From the NCBI GenBank assembly GCA_023416575.1, contig JAEZHL010000203.1, positions 1 to 7,022 on the forward strand: a stretch of DNA of 7,022 nt. The letters are read 5' to 3'. Positions 1 to 6,134 of the stretch are shown here, in pieces. Positions within the stretch are counted from its first letter, which is position 1, and every line of letters begins with the position of its first letter. The position numbers and the translations under genes were made by a program. A model generated the notes under the pieces. The model had not been told where the DNA came from. It was given only the letters and a program-made list of their open reading frames with translations, and searched no databases. This DNA is from Pseudomonadota bacterium. GTDB taxonomy: Bacteria > Pseudomonadota > Alphaproteobacteria > Rhizobiales > Hyphomicrobiaceae.

Positions 1-126
1 CTCATCGAAGTCGATCTCGACCTCGTGCTCTCACCTGATGCGATCCTCGCCATCTCCTACGACGGCGAAGTCGCGCGCGATGCTGAGGACCACGGCGTCA
101 GCGGCCGCATGACTTGGCGGTTCTAA
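1..126 (+). CDS. C-terminal end of a probable autotransporter/outer-membrane beta-barrel protein (5' truncated)
   Basis: Frame 1 is open from the window edge to a TAA at 124-126 and encodes 41 residues. They show alternating hydrophobic/polar residues typical of beta strands (DLDLVLSP, AILAISYDGEVA) and end in SGRMTWRF. The arrangement 'ISYDGxxxxDAxDHGVxGxxTWRF', finishing on an aromatic Phe, resembles the last two strands of the autotransporter beta-domain in rhizobial proteins, where the C-terminal Phe is the signal recognised by the BAM machinery for outer-membrane insertion. The fragment is too short to prove the family, and the passenger domain is outside the window. It converges on the minus-strand operon and is probably unrelated to it. 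No T-tailed hairpin terminator is seen after its stop. Confidence 0.6.
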   Translation, partial: LIEVDLDLVLSPDAILAISYDGEVARDAEDHGVSGRMTWRF

Positions 127-212
127 AAGCATCCGAGCGCTACACAATCGAATAACCGCTTCCAGGGCGGCAAGGCCTCTCGGCGCTATGTCTCGACGGT
201 TGCTTGCCTCGG

Positions 213-227
213 CCTCGGATTCCGAGG
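213..227. repeat. Perfect 7-bp inverted repeat with 1-base centre
   Basis: CCTCGGA, a single T, then TCCGAGG. It is GC-rich and perfectly self-complementary, but has no adjacent T-run. It could be a protein site, a hairpin in read-through RNA from either converging gene, or chance in a GC-rich region. Confidence 0.45.
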
Positions 228-273
228 TGAGACGCGTCGGCGCTCTTGTGCATCCACGTTTCGAACGCCTCGA

Positions 274-289
274 CGAGCGACTTCGCTCG
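274..289. repeat. 7-bp inverted repeat able to form a GC-rich hairpin
   Basis: CGAGCGA, CT, TCGCTCG. As RNA this folds into a six-pair GC stem with an ACUU loop. No U-tract follows on either strand, so it does not fit a standard Rho-independent terminator, though it may stabilise or pause transcripts running off the convergent genes. Confidence 0.45.
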
Positions 290-411
290 CGTCTCATTGC
301 GAGCCCTGCCGGTTCAGCTGGCGTGCAACGTCGAACCCGCTGTCCGCTTAGCAATTCCGGGAATGCTTTGGAGAATTTGGCTCGAGCATGCCTCAAGTTG
401 AATGGCGCCCG

Positions 412-1131
412 TCATGAGCGCGCAGATGTGCTCCGACGATCTGCATGAGGTATTTGCAAACCGTTAAGATAATCGATCACGCAATCTACCGCGACCACGT
501 CTGCAAATTGACGATCCATGTCGAACAGGCTGATCGCGTGTGAAATGGGTATCCGGTCAAAAACAGCCTCTTGCGGCACGATAGTCCGGAAATTGTAGGA
601 GGATGCGTCAAACACCGTCGCGCGGACGCAGTTGCTGGTCGCACCACCAGTGACGATCACAGTGTCGATGCCGCGATCGACCAGATAGCCGAGCAGCGGC
701 GTGCCATGGAATGCACTAGGCTTCTTTTTGACGAAGACGATATCCCCGGGAGCCGGCTTCAGCTCATCCACAAGTTCGGCGCCCTTCGTCCCGGCTAAGT
801 ACCAGTGCTCGCTTTGCAGAAGATCGCGCTTGCGACCGTAAACACCAATATCGCTGCCGGATGGATCAAGCTCGACACGCGTAAAAAAGCAGGGGACGCC
901 ATGACCCTGCGCCGCAGCAACGACTTTCGAGATCGCGCCGACAGCCTTGCGCCCTTCAGGTCCACAGTTCGATGGCCAGATATCGTCCTGGCCTTCAACT
1001 CCAACCATGTATTTCTGCGCGTCAATGACGATCACGGCGGGCCGCGTGCCGAAGCCCATGCGCCGGCCGAACCGGCCCCGCGCAATGACGGCACGGTCCT
1101 GCTCCGTCAGAAACTGATCCCATGGGTTCAT
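412..1131 (-). CDS. Isochorismatase-fold cysteine hydrolase (N-carbamoylsarcosine amidase-like)
   Basis: A 239-residue protein of the isochorismatase/cysteine hydrolase superfamily. The expected triad is visible: Asp37 in AVIVIDAQ, Lys135 in FVKKKPSAFHGTPL, and nucleophile Cys168 in GGATSNCVRAT. The 33-residue Lys-Cys spacing and the SAFxGT and TSNCV motifs match the N-carbamoylsarcosine amidase/maleamate amidase branch, whose members hydrolyse amide or carbamoyl C-N bonds and release ammonia. The enzyme is probably cytoplasmic, since no signal peptide is seen. The ATG at 1131-1129 overlaps the TGA of the upstream CoA-transferase (ATGA) and is preceded by a strong AAGGAGG seven bases away, so translation is likely coupled. 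The C-terminal tail after residue 222 (ending HADRRSTSARS) is low-complexity. The substrate is unknown; the superfamily also includes true isochorismatases and nicotinamidases, so the exact reaction is an inference. Confidence 0.9.
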   Translation of the reverse strand: MNPWDQFLTEQDRAVIARGRFGRRMGFGTRPAVIVIDAQKYMVGVEGQDDIWPSNCGPEGRKAVGAISKVVAAAQGHGVPCFFTRVELDPSGSDIGVYGRKRDLLQSEHWYLAGTKGAELVDELKPAPGDIVFVKKKPSAFHGTPLLGYLVDRGIDTVIVTGGATSNCVRATVFDASSYNFRTIVPQEAVFDRIPISHAISLFDMDRQFADVVAVDCVIDYLNGLQIPHADRRSTSARS

Positions 1132-2327
1132 TCAGCCGCCTCCTTCAACTTCCCGGCCTTACGCAGCTCGGCGAGGATTTCCTCACGATGCTGGTCGATG
1201 TGAGCGCCGGTGAAGCGAATGCTGCCCGGCGTGCGCGAAAGACGCGGGAACACGTTCTGCATTCTCACTTGGCCGAAATCATCGTCCGGCACGGTTGCTA
1301 TCGATTCCCGCGCCTTGAATTGAGGATCCTCGAAGATCTGCGCGATATCGTAAATCGGTGCGATTGCCGCTTCGACCTTCTCGAAGGTATCGATCACCTC
1401 GGAAAGATCATGCTGTGCGATCCAGCCGCCAACGATCGCGTCGATGGTGTCAACGTGCTTGACGCGATCGGCATTGGTTTGGAACCGGGGATCATCTGCA
1501 GTGCCAGGACCACCAGTAAGTTCAAGCACGCGCCGGACGATGCTTGGCGAAGCCGCAGACAACGCAACCCACCTGCCGTCGCGCGTGCGGTAAGCGTTAC
1601 GCGGAGCATTATTGACCGAGCGGTTGCCCGTGCGGTTCTGGATGATGCCGAGCTGATCGTAGATGATTGGCTGCGGGCCAAGTAGGGCAAAGATCGGTTC
1701 GTAGATCGACAGGTCGATGTATTGGCCCTTCCCGCTGCCACCGACATCGCGTTCATAGATTGCAAACATGGCCGAGAAGCAGCCGTAATAGGCGGCGATC
1801 CCGTCGGCCAGCCCGAATGGTGGCAGGGTCGGCGGTCCGTCCGGCTCACCGGTGATGTGAGCGAAGCCCGACATCGCCTCGGCCAAAGTGCCGAAACCGG
1901 CGCGACGGCTATAGGGGCCTGTTTGGCCGAAGCCCGTCACACGCACCATGACGAGACGGGGATTGATCGCGGAAAGGATATCCCACCCCAAACCCCAGCT
2001 TTCGAGGGTGCCGGTGCGAAAATTCTCGACCAGGACATCCGCTTCGGAGATCAAGGCCTTGAAGATCTCTGCGTCGGCGGCAGCCTTCAGGTCGAGTGCT
2101 ATGCAGCGCTTGTTGCGCCCCGACGTTTTCCACCACAAGCCTTGGCCGCTCTTGCGTGCTCCCATGTGGCGAAGGGGGTCGCCTTTCGGATGCTCGATCT
2201 TGATGACGTCAGCGCCAAAATCGCCCATGAGCGTTGAGATGATCGGGCCGGCGAACAGCGTCGCGCAGTCGATCACCCGTAGCCCTTTCAACGGACCATC
2301 ACCCCGCACGTCGGACACATCTGCCAT
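1128..2327 (-). CDS. Family III CoA-transferase (CaiB/BaiF type)
   Basis: A 399-residue protein, the usual length for family III CoA-transferases, which move CoA between acyl-CoA and a free carboxylic acid through an aspartyl-CoA thioester. Diagnostic parts in order are GLRVIDCATLFAGPIIS and MGDFGADVIKIEHPKGD (residues 15-50), VLVENFRTGTLESWGLGW (98-115), the VTGFGQTGPY loop (130-139), and LADGIAAYYG (173-182), whose Asp175 is the likely catalytic aspartate. The frame stays open upstream to 2474, but the ATG at 2327 is chosen because AGGAG stands six bases before it, the family N-terminus begins just after it, and it lies one base after the TGA of the CitE-like gene; a longer start would overlap that gene by about 150 bases. 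By context it probably makes the CoA thioester that the neighbouring lyase cleaves. The donor and acceptor acids cannot be read from sequence; succinyl-CoA as donor is common in the family. Confidence 0.93.
   Translation of the reverse strand: MADVSDVRGDGPLKGLRVIDCATLFAGPIISTLMGDFGADVIKIEHPKGDPLRHMGARKSGQGLWWKTSGRNKRCIALDLKAAADAEIFKALISEADVLVENFRTGTLESWGLGWDILSAINPRLVMVRVTGFGQTGPYSRRAGFGTLAEAMSGFAHITGEPDGPPTLPPFGLADGIAAYYGCFSAMFAIYERDVGGSGKGQYIDLSIYEPIFALLGPQPIIYDQLGIIQNRTGNRSVNNAPRNAYRTRDGRWVALSAASPSIVRRVLELTGGPGTADDPRFQTNADRVKHVDTIDAIVGGWIAQHDLSEVIDTFEKVEAAIAPIYDIAQIFEDPQFKARESIATVPDDDFGQVRMQNVFPRLSRTPGSIRFTGAHIDQHREEILAELRKAGKLKEAAE
1139..1145 (-). promoter_or_regulatory. Strong Shine-Dalgarno for the cysteine hydrolase
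   Basis: Minus-strand AAGGAGG lies seven bases before the ATG at 1131. It sits inside the last codons of the CoA-transferase gene and fixes the start of the hydrolase despite the 4-base overlap. It is the best ribosome binding site in the operon. Confidence 0.8.
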
Positions 2328-2328
2328 A

Positions 2329-3216
2329 TCAAGCTCCTGTGGCCGGAACGAGGCCCAGACGTCGCGCGAGGGCGAGTATCGCCTCAGCGCGTCCGATGAA
2401 CGGGCCGTCGACCATCTGTCCGTCCACCATGAATGCGCCATGTCCGGCGGCTTCGGCCTCGCGCGTCGCGACAACCACCTTCAATGCGTGTGAGATCTGT
2501 GCATCGCTTGGCCGGAAAATGGCATTCGCCAACGCGATCTGGCGGGGATGGACGCAACTCTTGCCCGCTAAACCGAGCCGATGTGCAGCCTTGGCTTCCT
2601 CCGCGAAGCCATCGGGATTATCGATACCCACGTAAGCCCCGTCGAAGGCATCGATACCCGCTTCAGCGGCAGCGAACCGTACCGCCAACCGCACTTGGTC
2701 GAGCGCCGTCGCTTGACCGCGATCGATTCCATAGGGCTCGAAGAGATCGCCAAAACCGATCTGCAATCCCATCACGCGGGCATCGGCCGTTGCGATCTCG
2801 GCAGCACACCTCAGCCCACGCGGTGACTCAATGTTCGCCAGGATGGCGATGCGCTTCGATAGCCCTCGTTCGCGCTCAATCTGCTCCAGACGATGCACAG
2901 CCGTTGTGACGTCTGCAGCGCATTCGATCTTGGGCAGATTGACGATATCCAGGCTAGGCCGCGCAATTGCTGCGAGATCAGCTTCGAAATGCTCCGTTCC
3001 CATGCCATTGACGCGAACGATAATGGACTTGCCCGTGCCGGTTTCGAGGCGATCGAGAAACTGCGCGACGTTATCGCGCGCGAGTTGTTTGCTGCGCGCA
3101 ACAACGGCGTCCTCCAGGTCGATCGATATCGCGTCTGCATCGGAGGCCAACGCTTTGTCGAACAACTCCGGACGTGAGCCGGGAACGAACAATTTACTGC
3201 GAATGATCCTCGTCAT
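2329..3216 (-). CDS. CitE-like acyl-CoA lyase (HpcH/HpaI aldolase superfamily; malyl-/citramalyl-CoA lyase type)
   Basis: A 295-residue TIM-barrel protein of the CitE/malyl-CoA lyase family. It begins MTRIIRSKLFVPGSRPE, the family N-terminus, followed by the acidic SIDLEDAVV segment (residues 31-39), VRVNG with Arg68, ANIESPRG with Glu130, and IGFGDLFEPYG with Asp157. Glu130 and Asp157 are the expected Mg2+ ligands. GKSCVHPRQI near the C-terminal third is also typical. Such enzymes cleave or form 3-hydroxyacyl-CoA thioesters, giving acetyl- or propionyl-CoA plus glyoxylate or pyruvate. No citrate lyase CitD or CitF gene is nearby, so a citrate lyase subunit is unlikely; a stand-alone lyase acting on the CoA-transferase product fits better. 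The frame is open to 3354, but the ATG at 3216 matches the family start. Its only purine-rich site (AGAAGG) is 14 bases upstream, so initiation may be weak or coupled. It follows dctQ after 35 bases. Confidence 0.9.
   Translation of the reverse strand: MTRIIRSKLFVPGSRPELFDKALASDADAISIDLEDAVVARSKQLARDNVAQFLDRLETGTGKSIIVRVNGMGTEHFEADLAAIARPSLDIVNLPKIECAADVTTAVHRLEQIERERGLSKRIAILANIESPRGLRCAAEIATADARVMGLQIGFGDLFEPYGIDRGQATALDQVRLAVRFAAAEAGIDAFDGAYVGIDNPDGFAEEAKAAHRLGLAGKSCVHPRQIALANAIFRPSDAQISHALKVVVATREAEAAGHGAFMVDGQMVDGPFIGRAEAILALARRLGLVPATGA
2334..2338 (-). promoter_or_regulatory. Ribosome binding site deciding the CoA-transferase start
   Basis: Minus-strand AGGAG with a six-base spacer (CTTGAT) to the ATG at 2327. 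It overlaps the final codons of the CitE-like gene and supports the short start rather than the upstream in-frame one at 2474. Confidence 0.75.
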
Positions 3217-3251
3217 CGGAGCGAATTCAGCCTTCTGTGAGCGTCTGGATT

Positions 3252-3746
3252 TTATTCGGCCACCGCGATGTGCTGGGGCGCTGCCCGCAATTTGGGGCTG
3301 AGAATTGCTTCGATGCCGAACAGCACCATGAGTGCGCCCGCGAACGGCAAGCAAAGATACGGCAAGCTCATGGGCATCTCGCTGGCGGTTGCGAGCTGAT
3401 CATGGGCGAGTTCGACAAGGACTGACCCCTGAAAGACGAGGAGAAGTCCGACGACGATCGCAGAAAGCGCCGGCAAAAACTGAATACCCGGAAGCTTAGC
3501 CTGATACTGACCGACGAAATCCATGCGAAAGTGGGCAGCCTTCCGCACAGCCATGGCTGCGCCGCACATCGCTGACCAAATCATCATGAATCGCGACAGC
3601 TCCTCGCTAGCGCTGAGCGTGCTATTGAACAAGGCACGGTCCACGATGTTGGCGCAGACCAAAGCGGTCATGCCGATCATTGTGGCGACGCCGATCCACA
3701 GCGCGATGCGGTAGAGGACATCGCAAACCCGATTGAGAACCTGCAT
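3252..3746 (-). CDS. dctQ: TRAP transporter small permease (DctQ family)
   Basis: A 164-residue membrane protein with four predicted helices at about residues 12-35, 50-67, 90-111 and 128-147. SASEELSRFMMIWSAMCGAAMAVRK (45-69), followed by HFRMDFV, is the DctQ signature region between helices 1 and 2 and into helix 2. DctQ pairs with the large permease to form the Na+-coupled membrane part of a tripartite ATP-independent periplasmic transporter. The ATG lies two bases after the dctM stop and has TGAGG five bases upstream. The gene sits downstream of dctM, so the order is P-M-Q rather than the more usual P-Q-M. Confidence 0.93.
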   Translation of the reverse strand: MQVLNRVCDVLYRIALWIGVATMIGMTALVCANIVDRALFNSTLSASEELSRFMMIWSAMCGAAMAVRKAAHFRMDFVGQYQAKLPGIQFLPALSAIVVGLLLVFQGSVLVELAHDQLATASEMPMSLPYLCLPFAGALMVLFGIEAILSPKLRAAPQHIAVAE

Positions 3747-3748
3747 GA

Positions 3749-5029
3749 TTACCTCAGCAAATCAGGGACAATCGTGGTGATCCATGGAACCAGCGCGATC
3801 ACAACGAGCGACAATAGGAGGACGGCCAAGTACGGCAGGAACGCACGGCTGACGCGCCCCATGCCAGCCCCTGCGATGTCTGCAGACAGCAGCAATCCGA
3901 TTCCGATCGGCGGCAGGAAGATGCCAACGCCGACCGCACCAATCGCCAGGATGCCGTAGTGCAGCGAGTTGATGCCCATCGACTGTGCAACAGGAAGCAG
4001 GATTGGCATGAGCACGATCAGAGCCGGCAGCCCTTCCAGGAACACACCCGCGAGCAGGAATACGACCGTGCTCAGGAGCAAGAACACCGTGACACCGCCA
4101 CCGATGCTCGTCATGAGATTGGCGATCCCTGCGGGAACCTGTTGGCTTGCGAGGATCCAAGAGAAAGTCGTAGCCAGGCCGATCAGTGCCAGCGCGGCAC
4201 CTGTCAGCACGACAGTCCGCTCGAACACATCGCCGAGCCCGCGCCAATCAACTTCGCGATAGACGAAAACGCTGACAACGACGGCGTAAAGCGCACCGAC
4301 GGCCGCAATTTCAGTGGGAGTGGCGACACCGGCAATGATGCCGCCGAAGATGATGACGGGCATCAGCAGCGCGAGCGTAGACTCTTTAACGGCTTTGAGT
4401 ACCTGTCCACGCGTTGCTTTTTCCTCGCTCGGAGGAAGGATGCCGCGTCGCGCTTGCCAATAGACGAGAGCCATCAAGCCGAAAGCCATCACTGCGGACG
4501 GCAGGAAGCCAGCCAAGAAGAGATCGCCAATGGAGATGTTTACCAAGCTTCCCAGCACGACCATCATGATGCACGGCGGAATAAGCACGCCCATGGATGA
4601 CGCAGCGCCGACGATTGCGGCTGCCTGTGCAGGCGTGTAGCCAGCTCGGCGCATTGCCGGAATCAAGGTGGAGCCGATTGCTGAAATATCCGCGGTGGTT
4701 GATCCGGAAATTCCCGAAAAGAACACTTCCGCCACCATGACGACCATCGCGAGGCCACCACGGATATGCCCGACGAGGGCCTTGGCGAGCGCGACTAGCC
4801 GCTCCGATATGCCGCCAACGTCCATCAGCAGGCCGGCGAACACGAAGAAGGGCACTGCCATGAGTGGGAATGAGTCTATGCCGGAAAACAGACGCTGGGC
4901 AACGAGCGCCAGCGGCAGATTTCCTTCGACCGCCAGAAAGGCGATGGAGGCGAGGCCCATTGCAAACGCAATGGGCACGCCAATCACGACGAAGCCAATG
5001 AAACTGGCAACAAGAAGACCGATCAGCAT
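3749..5029 (-). CDS. dctM: TRAP transporter large permease (DctM family)
   Basis: A 426-residue polytopic inner-membrane protein, the standard DctM length, with about 12 hydrophobic helices and two re-entrant loop regions. The first hairpin region reads EVFFSGISGSTTADISAIGS (residues 101-120), the best-known DctM motif; a second, IFLPPIGIGLLL, lies near residue 375. It carries out substrate translocation driven by the Na+ gradient, receiving ligand from the DctP binding protein. The ATG at 5029 is nine bases after the dctP stop. The nearest Shine-Dalgarno-like sequence is GGTGA, which overlaps that stop codon, so translation is probably coupled to dctP. Nothing is missing or broken in the frame. 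Confidence 0.96.
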   Translation of the reverse strand: MLIGLLVASFIGFVVIGVPIAFAMGLASIAFLAVEGNLPLALVAQRLFSGIDSFPLMAVPFFVFAGLLMDVGGISERLVALAKALVGHIRGGLAMVVMVAEVFFSGISGSTTADISAIGSTLIPAMRRAGYTPAQAAAIVGAASSMGVLIPPCIMMVVLGSLVNISIGDLFLAGFLPSAVMAFGLMALVYWQARRGILPPSEEKATRGQVLKAVKESTLALLMPVIIFGGIIAGVATPTEIAAVGALYAVVVSVFVYREVDWRGLGDVFERTVVLTGAALALIGLATTFSWILASQQVPAGIANLMTSIGGGVTVFLLLSTVVFLLAGVFLEGLPALIVLMPILLPVAQSMGINSLHYGILAIGAVGVGIFLPPIGIGLLLSADIAGAGMGRVSRAFLPYLAVLLLSLVVIALVPWITTIVPDLLR

Positions 5030-5038
5030 GTTAGGAGA

Positions 5039-6019
5039 TCACCGCATCGCTTGAATTTGCGCGACGATCTTCTGGTTCTTCGCCAGCGACTTGTAGGTCT
5101 CGTCCATGGCCGCGATCAGAGGCTTCTTGTCGATCGTGCTGACTTTGACGCCTGCCTTCGCAAGTTCTGCACCGGCATCGGCGTCCAGCTTGGCTGCGAG
5201 ATCGCGCATGTAGCGGCCGCCTTCGCGACCAGCTTCCAGAACCGCCTTCTGATGTTCGGCCGACAGCTTTCGCCAGGTCGGCATGGAAACACCGAATACG
5301 AGTGCGGAGTAGGTGTGCTCATCTAGGGTCACATATTTCGCGACTTCCTGAAGCTTGGAGCTGAGCATCACGTTCGGAGGGCATTCGAGTCCGTCGATCA
5401 CACCCTGCTGGATGGCCGTATAGACTTCGCCCCAGGCCATCTGGATCGCGTTTGCCTTCAGCGCCTTGAACATGCTGAGGAATACCGGACCACCGGCGAT
5501 GCGGAACTTCAATCCCGCGAAATCCTCGATCTTGGCAACCTCACGCTTTGCGTTCATGCACGAGCGGAAGCCGCCGGCGCCCCAACCAATGCCTTTGATG
5601 CCCTTGGGCTCGAGAAGCTTCATCCAGCGGTCGCCTACCTCACCTTCGAGGACGCGGTCAGCGTGTTCCTTCGACGTGTAAAGGAAGGGCAGGTCGCTAT
5701 CACCGATTTCCGGCGTGATGCTTGTCAGCGTCGAAGTCCCGAAGATGTGAGCGTCGACGATGCCGAGCGGCATGCCTTCCATCACTTCGCGCTCCTGACC
5801 GAGCTGGCCGCCCGGGTAGATGTCGAACTTGATCGCGCCAGCAGTCTTGGCTTCGACGAGTTCGGAAAACTTGTGGGCCGCCTGATCGAAGACAGAGCCA
5901 GCCGCGGTCACGTGATTAAGCCGGAGCTTCATCTGCTGAGCACGCAGGACGCTGGGAAAGGAGATGGTGGCGCTGGCGGCTGCAAGGCCCGTTGCCAGGA
6001 ATTTGCGGCGTGTCGGCAT
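5039..6019 (-). CDS. dctP: TRAP transporter solute-binding protein (DctP family) with Tat-type signal
   Basis: A 326-residue periplasmic binding protein and the first gene of the operon. The N-terminus MPTRRKFLATG carries a twin-arginine motif (Arg4-Arg5-Lys-Phe-Leu) followed by a hydrophobic stretch and a likely cleavage after Ala27 (VLRA, then QQ). The mature protein shows DctP hallmarks: YPGGQLGQEREVMEG (68-82), DLPFLY (109-114), GFRS (150-153), GLKFRIAGGP (169-178), whose Arg173 is the usual carboxylate-binding arginine, and WGEVYTAIQQGVIDGLE (196-212). It should therefore bind an organic anion and hand it to DctM/DctQ. ATG 6019 has AGGGA nine bases upstream. A Tat signal implies the protein folds in the cytoplasm before export, which is seen in a subset of TRAP binding proteins. 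The ligand is unknown; a carboxylate is likely. Confidence 0.95.
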   Translation of the reverse strand: MPTRRKFLATGLAAASATISFPSVLRAQQMKLRLNHVTAAGSVFDQAAHKFSELVEAKTAGAIKFDIYPGGQLGQEREVMEGMPLGIVDAHIFGTSTLTSITPEIGDSDLPFLYTSKEHADRVLEGEVGDRWMKLLEPKGIKGIGWGAGGFRSCMNAKREVAKIEDFAGLKFRIAGGPVFLSMFKALKANAIQMAWGEVYTAIQQGVIDGLECPPNVMLSSKLQEVAKYVTLDEHTYSALVFGVSMPTWRKLSAEHQKAVLEAGREGGRYMRDLAAKLDADAGAELAKAGVKVSTIDKKPLIAAMDETYKSLAKNQKIVAQIQAMR

Positions 6020-6134
6020 AACTGTTCATCCCTAGACGTTTGTGCGACGGGGAAGCAGCTAATACGTTTGTAGACACTTTACAATAATTTTGTAGACACT
6101 TTACAAAAATAGGCCGTGGAGCGATAGTGGACTG
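6020..6134. promoter_or_regulatory. Divergent promoter region between dctP and the cyclase-family gene
   Basis: The 115 bases between two diverging starts are markedly more AT-rich in the middle (6061-6110) than the flanking genes. Both transcription units must start here. On the plus strand, TTTACA at 6100-6105 and GATAGT at 6123-6128 are 17 bases apart; TTTACA at 6078-6083 and TACAAA at 6102-6107 are 18 apart. On the minus strand, TTGTAA (6106-6101) and TGTAAA (6083-6078) are 17 apart and would leave a leader of about 50 bases before dctP. All are partial matches to the sigma-70 consensus, so the exact promoters are tentative. All overlap the tandem repeat. Confidence 0.6.
6067..6106. promoter_or_regulatory. 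Tandem 18-bp direct repeat, probable operator for a transcriptional regulator
   Basis: TTTGTAGACACTTTACAA occurs perfectly at 6067-6084 and again at 6089-6106, separated by TAAT, so the period is 22 bp (two helical turns, same DNA face). Each copy holds inverted arms TTGTA and TACAA seven bases apart, and also the smaller palindrome TGT-AG-ACA. Such dyad half-sites are common for dimeric repressors, including GntR-family ones (known for the family; the assignment here is inference). The site lies in the middle of the divergent region and covers the likely promoters of both units, so one regulator could control both. No regulator gene is in the window. Confidence 0.75.

Larger units (their letters stand above)
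127..411. other. Intergenic region between convergent genes; no intact gene, possible transposase debris
   Basis: These 285 bases lie between the stop of the barrel gene and the stop of the last operon gene. Short open frames cross it on both strands, but none has a convincing ribosome binding site or a continuous recognisable domain. Minus-strand translation in two alternating frames gives pieces reminiscent of an IS66-type transposase (HARAKFSKAF near 390-361, RNETRAKSLVEAFETWM near 300-245), which suggests a decayed remnant. Two compact inverted repeats (213-227 and 274-289) are present. Neither is followed by a run of T on either strand, so no clear intrinsic terminator for either converging gene can be called. 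Confidence 0.5.

Noticed and set aside
188..448. Plus-strand 86-codon frame in the convergent gap
   Set aside because: No ribosome binding site or domain is visible, it runs into the end of the hydrolase gene on the other strand, and its composition is Arg/Ser/Ala-rich as expected for a non-coding GC-rich frame.
2328..2474. Longer N-terminus for the CoA-transferase starting at 2474
   Set aside because: The extra 49 residues are not family-like and would overlap the CitE-like gene; ATG 2327 has AGGAG at proper spacing.
1722..2493. Plus-strand open frames of 171 and 181 codons opposite the CoA-transferase and lyase genes
   Set aside because: They overlap each other and strong minus-strand genes, show no family motifs, and are explained by high-GC codon bias leaving antisense frames open.
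3217..3354. Longer N-terminus for the CitE-like lyase starting at 3354
   Set aside because: The extra 46 residues are Arg/Ser-rich, unlike the family, and overlap the dctQ coding region; the conserved N-terminus begins at 3216.
3959..4600. Long plus-strand open frame (213 codons) opposite dctM
   Set aside because: It is antisense to a clearly conserved membrane protein. The protein is rich in Asp, His, Glu and Gln, as expected from the reverse complement of hydrophobic codons, and it has no recognisable domain.
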